From assembly GCA_031553225.1 (NCBI GenBank), contig JAVBLU010000003.1:1-52818 (forward strand): a DNA stretch of 52,818 bases. Reading direction: 5' to 3'. A program made the position numbers and the translations under genes. Under the pieces are notes generated by a model that made no database searches, was not told where the DNA came from, and was given only the letters and a program-made list of their open reading frames with translations. This stretch comes from JAVBLU01 sp031553225 (lineage in GTDB: Bacteria; Bacillota; Clostridia; Christensenellales; UBA1750). Each line of letters opens with the position of its first letter. Position 1 is the stretch's first letter. This document shows, in pieces, positions 49,960 through 52,818 of the stretch.

Positions 49960-51270
49960 ATGTGGCGGCGCATGGGCTACGGCGTAAGCCATGAGGGGCG
50001 GCTGATCATCGGCGGGTGCGACGCGTGCGATTTGGCCGCGTCCTTTGGAACGCCCCTGTATGTGTACGACGAGACCGCCCTGCGCGCCACGGCGCAGCAG
50101 TTTTTGGACGCGGCGCGCGCCCACCTGCCCGGCGGATGCGTCTCCTTCTCCAGCAAGGCGTTTCCGAACATGGCCGTGGAGCGTCTGCTGCACGGCATGG
50201 GCTTTGACATCGACGTGTCCTCCGGCGGCGAGCTGGAGGTGGCCCTGCGCGCGGGCGTGCCCGCCTCCGCCATCGTCATGCACGGCAACAACCGCTCCGC
50301 GCAGGAGATTGCCCGCGCCGTGGAAGAGGGCGTGCGGTGCCTGAGCATCGACGCTCTGCCGGACGTGGCCGCCATCGCCGCCGAGGCCGCCCGCCAGGGC
50401 AAGCGCCAGGCGGTGAGCGTGCGCGTGAACCCGGGCGTTGAGGGCCACACGCACGAGTTCATCAAAACCGCCACGGTGGATTCCAAGTTCGGCGTGCCGC
50501 TGCACGGCGGGGAGGCGCTTGCCTGCCTGCGCGCTGCGCTGGCGCAGCCGTCCCTTCAGGTCGTGGGCATCAACTGCCACATCGGCTCGCAGCTGCTCAG
50601 CTTCGAGGGGTACGACGAGGCCGCAAGCCGCCTCGTCAACCTTCTGTGCGATCTGCGCAGGGCGTGCGGCGTGGTGTTGCCCGTGCTGGACATGGGCGGC
50701 GGGTTCGCGGCCTGGTACGAGGGCGGGGACGCCCCGCCTCAGCCGGCTTTGGGCGTTGAGCGCATCGCCCGCGCGGTGCGCGCGGCCTGCGAGGCGCGCG
50801 GTTATCCCCTTCCCGCCGTGTGGCTGGAGCCCGGCCGGGCGCTGGTGGCCGAGGCCGGCGTCGCGCTGTACCGGGTGGGCGTCGTCAAGCGCATTGCGGG
50901 CGTGCGCAACTATGTCGCCGTGGACGGCGGCATTCACGACAACCCCCGCCCCGCGCTGTACGGCGCGCGCTACACCTGCGCCCTGGCCGGCCGCATGAAC
51001 GAGCCCGCCGAGGGGGCCTTTACCGTGGTGGGCAAAAACTGCGAGTCCTCGGACGTGTTTGTGCGCGACGCGCGCCTGCCCTCGCCCCGCGCGGGCGACG
51101 TGCTGGCCGTCTTTTCTTCCGGGGCGTACCAGCTGGCCATGGCGTCCAACTACAACCGTTTTTGCAAGCCCGCCGCCGTGCTTGTGAAGGATGGCCGGGC
51201 CGCGCTTGTGCAGGCGCGCGAGGACATCGACCACCTGCTGGCCCTGGAGCGCATGCCCGACTGGCTGTAA
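49960..51270 (+). CDS. lysA: Diaminopimelate decarboxylase
   Basis: A PLP enzyme of fold III that makes L-lysine from meso-diaminopimelate. The 436-residue protein has FSSKAFPNMAVERLL (PLP lysine in SSKAF), VSVRVNPGVEGHTHEFIKT, VVGINCHIGSQL, VLDMGGGFAAWY, WLEPGRALVAEAGV and the active-site VVGKNCESSDVF, ending with FSSGAYQLAMASNYNRF. I chose the ATG at 49960, 7 nt after GGGGG, over the ATG at 49954 that touches the site. It lies 39 bp upstream of purD and probably shares its promoter. Lysine biosynthesis also feeds dipicolinate in spores. Confidence 0.97.
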   Translation: MWRRMGYGVSHEGRLIIGGCDACDLAASFGTPLYVYDETALRATAQQFLDAARAHLPGGCVSFSSKAFPNMAVERLLHGMGFDIDVSSGGELEVALRAGVPASAIVMHGNNRSAQEIARAVEEGVRCLSIDALPDVAAIAAEAARQGKRQAVSVRVNPGVEGHTHEFIKTATVDSKFGVPLHGGEALACLRAALAQPSLQVVGINCHIGSQLLSFEGYDEAASRLVNLLCDLRRACGVVLPVLDMGGGFAAWYEGGDAPPQPALGVERIARAVRAACEARGYPLPAVWLEPGRALVAEAGVALYRVGVVKRIAGVRNYVAVDGGIHDNPRPALYGARYTCALAGRMNEPAEGAFTVVGKNCESSDVFVRDARLPSPRAGDVLAVFSSGAYQLAMASNYNRFCKPAAVLVKDGRAALVQAREDIDHLLALERMPDWL

Positions 51271-51309
51271 GCTCTTTATCCGACGTTTTCCCTGCAGGAG
51301 GTGCTTTTT

Positions 51310-52581
51310 ATGAAGGTGTTGCTGGTGGGCGGCGGCGGCCGCGAGCACGCGCTGGGCTGGGCCATCGCCCGCTCGCCCGAAGTATCCGAACTGATCTGCG
51401 CGCCCGGCAACGCGGGCCTTGCACAGCTGGGGCGGTGTTTCCCCGGCGTTAAAGCCACGAACATCGACGCCATTTGCGCCCTTGCGGCGGCCGAGGCCGT
51501 GGACTTTGCCGTGGTCGCCTCGGACGACCCCTTGGCGCTTGGCTGTGTGGACCGCCTGGAGGCCATGGGCGTGCAGAGTTTCGGCGCGAGCATGGCCGCG
51601 GCGCGCCTGGAGTCCAGCAAGGCTTTCGCCAAGGCCTTCATGAAGCGCCACGGCATTCCCACGGCCGCCTGGGAAACCTTTCAGGACGCGGAGGCGGCGC
51701 TGGCCTACGTATCCCGCGCCGGCGCGCCCATCGTAGTGAAGGCCGACGGCCTGGCGCTGGGCAAGGGCGTCGTGGTGGCGCAAACCGTTCCCGAGGCGCA
51801 GGACGCGGTGCGCCGTCTGATGCTTGACCGGGCGTTTGGCGAGAGCGGCGCGCGCATCGTCATCGAGGAGTTTATGCCCGGCCGCGAGGCGACGCTTCTG
51901 TGCTTCTGCGACGGCGAGACGGCCCGGGCCATGCCGATAAGCCGCGACCACAAGCGCGCGCGCGACGGCGACCAGGGCCCCAACACCGGCGGTATGGGCG
52001 CGTTCGCCCCCGTGGCCGACATGCCGCCCGCCCTGGTGGAACAGGCGATGCGCGAGGTTGTGCTGCCCACCCTGGCCGGCATGAAGGCCGAGGGCACGCC
52101 CTTTCGCGGCGTGATCTACGCCGAGCTGATGCTCACGCCCGACGGCCCCAAGGTGATCGAGTTCAACGCGCGCTTCGGCGATCCGGAGGCGCAGACCATC
52201 CTGCCGCTGCTCGAGGGCGATATCGTGCCCATCCTGCGCGCCTGCCGCGACGGCGCTCTTTCCCGCACGGACATCCGCTGGAAAAACGCCTGCTCCTGCT
52301 GCGTGGTGCTCGCCTCCGGCGGATATCCCGAGCATTACGACGTGGGCTTCCCCATCCAGGGCATCCCCGCAGCCCAGAGCCTTGGCTGCATGGTGTTTCA
52401 CGCCGGCACGCGCTGCGAGGGCGACGCCATCGTAACCGCCGGGGGCCGGGTTCTGGGCGTTGTGGCCGTCGCTGCCACACACGACGCCGCCGTGAACGCC
52501 GCCTATGCCGCCGCGGACGCCATCACCTTCAAGGGCCTCCACCGCCGGAACGACATCGGGCGCGGCGCGGGGCGAGGTTGA
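51310..52581 (+). CDS. purD: Phosphoribosylamine-glycine ligase (GAR synthetase)
   Basis: ATP-grasp enzyme that joins glycine to phosphoribosylamine, the step after PurF. The 423-residue protein starts KVLLVGGGGREHALGWAIA and has GNAGLAQLG, SSKAFAKAFMKRHGIPTAAW, VKADGLALGKGVVVA, RDHKRARDGDQGPNTGGMGAF and VIEFNARFGDPEAQTILPLL. CAGGAGG lies 8 nt before the ATG. It is separated from the purE-H operon and encoded on the other strand behind lysA. Confidence 0.98.
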   Translation: MKVLLVGGGGREHALGWAIARSPEVSELICAPGNAGLAQLGRCFPGVKATNIDAICALAAAEAVDFAVVASDDPLALGCVDRLEAMGVQSFGASMAAARLESSKAFAKAFMKRHGIPTAAWETFQDAEAALAYVSRAGAPIVVKADGLALGKGVVVAQTVPEAQDAVRRLMLDRAFGESGARIVIEEFMPGREATLLCFCDGETARAMPISRDHKRARDGDQGPNTGGMGAFAPVADMPPALVEQAMREVVLPTLAGMKAEGTPFRGVIYAELMLTPDGPKVIEFNARFGDPEAQTILPLLEGDIVPILRACRDGALSRTDIRWKNACSCCVVLASGGYPEHYDVGFPIQGIPAAQSLGCMVFHAGTRCEGDAIVTAGGRVLGVVAVAATHDAAVNAAYAAADAITFKGLHRRNDIGRGAGRG

Positions 52582-52726
52582 GGGATCCCTTGGATCCCAT
52601 CGCGCGGAGGGGATGACATGGCGGCGCTGCATACGGGCCAAACAGCAAGCACATACGCGGCCGCCCGCCGGCGATAACACAGGCCGGCGGATGGCCGAAA
52701 CAAAACGCGGGCGTACCTTATCAATG

Positions 52727-52764
52727 CGCGGGCCCGGCGGCGTTTCATCGCCGCCGGGCCCGCG
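52727..52764. terminator. 16-bp perfect hairpin near the window end
   Basis: CGCGGGCCCGGCGGCG, loop TTTCAT, and its exact complement. The stem contains the GCGGGCCCGGCGGC core also found at 42601-42635. It lies 145 nt after purD; no U tract. Bases 52582-52726 show no gene. Confidence 0.55.
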
Positions 52765-52818
52765 TCTACCGGCGCCGGAAAGCCGCGGCGCGTTACGCGC
52801 CATACCCGGTTGTCCCAG

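Noticed and set aside
49744..52803. A 1019-codon open frame on the minus strand opposite lysA and purD
   Set aside because: It is a shadow of two well-supported genes in G+C-rich DNA; composition (His, Arg, Gly, Ala runs) is not protein-like and there is no start signal.

Overview
The window is a G+C-rich stretch of a bacterial chromosome. It reads as a spore-forming member of the Firmicutes (Clostridia), possibly one of the high-G+C Christensenellales-like lineages. The evidence is a dipicolinate synthase pair (dpaA/dpaB), strong Shine-Dalgarno sites with many GTG and TTG starts, clear TTGACA/TATAAT-type promoters, PadR-DUF1700-DUF4097 and YuxH-type EAL-HDOD genes, and a B. subtilis-like style of terminators. 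The exact genus is not readable from the sequence. About 44 protein genes, one tRNA and two candidate leader peptides are supported; most gene-length ORFs on the opposite strands are shadows caused by the high G+C.

Layout. 0.2-7.5 kb: adenosylhomocysteinase (-), a large unrecognised three-domain protein (+), and a heterodimeric ABC exporter (+) behind a consensus promoter and an inverted-repeat operator. 7.5-9.1 kb: tRNA-Ala(GGC), an AT-rich acetyltransferase that looks imported, and about 740 bp with no recognisable gene. 9.1-13.2 kb: a PadR/DUF1700/DUF4097 operon diverging from a GH78 glycosidase. 13.3-19.5 kb: typA-prfC translation-factor operon, a second GNAT enzyme, argS. 19.5-21 kb: a small phage-like regulatory block (sigma-region-4-like protein, 66-aa ORF, two divergent XRE regulators). 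21-24.9 kb: trxB, glmM, a metallophosphoesterase, rpsT. 25-30.1 kb: a TetM-like ribosomal-protection-type GTPase with trmL, preceded by a leader peptide and attenuator, diverging from secG and rnr. 30.4-42.5 kb: membrane proteins, two UroD-superfamily methyltransferase-like proteins, a Cys/Pro-repeat protein, an aminoglycoside phosphotransferase-like gene, an EAL-HDOD protein, an M16 peptidase, ogt, a DUF624 protein and an M20 amidohydrolase. 42.9-52.6 kb: dpaAB, the purE-F-M-N-H operon, and divergently lysA and purD.

How the genes fit together. Purine biosynthesis (purE/F/M/N/H plus purD) is the largest pathway block. Translation is over-represented: three translational GTPases (TypA, RF3, TetM-like), ArgRS, S20, TrmL and a tRNA. 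Sporulation shows in dpaAB and in two unknown proteins preceded by SigK-like promoter motifs. A sigma-D (sigma-28)-like promoter precedes the EAL-HDOD gene.

The most distinctive observation is the 208-nt leader of the TetM-like GTPase gene. It has a consensus promoter, a 10-codon ORF with a strong ribosome binding site, and a GC hairpin followed by seven U's, in an order matching the attenuation described for tet(M)-type genes. The protein itself lacks the TetM loop motif used for tetracycline release. It is co-transcribed with trmL. Other items for follow-up are the two candidate spore proteins, the phage-like switch, and the purE leader, which holds a short ORF with four consecutive Cys codons.
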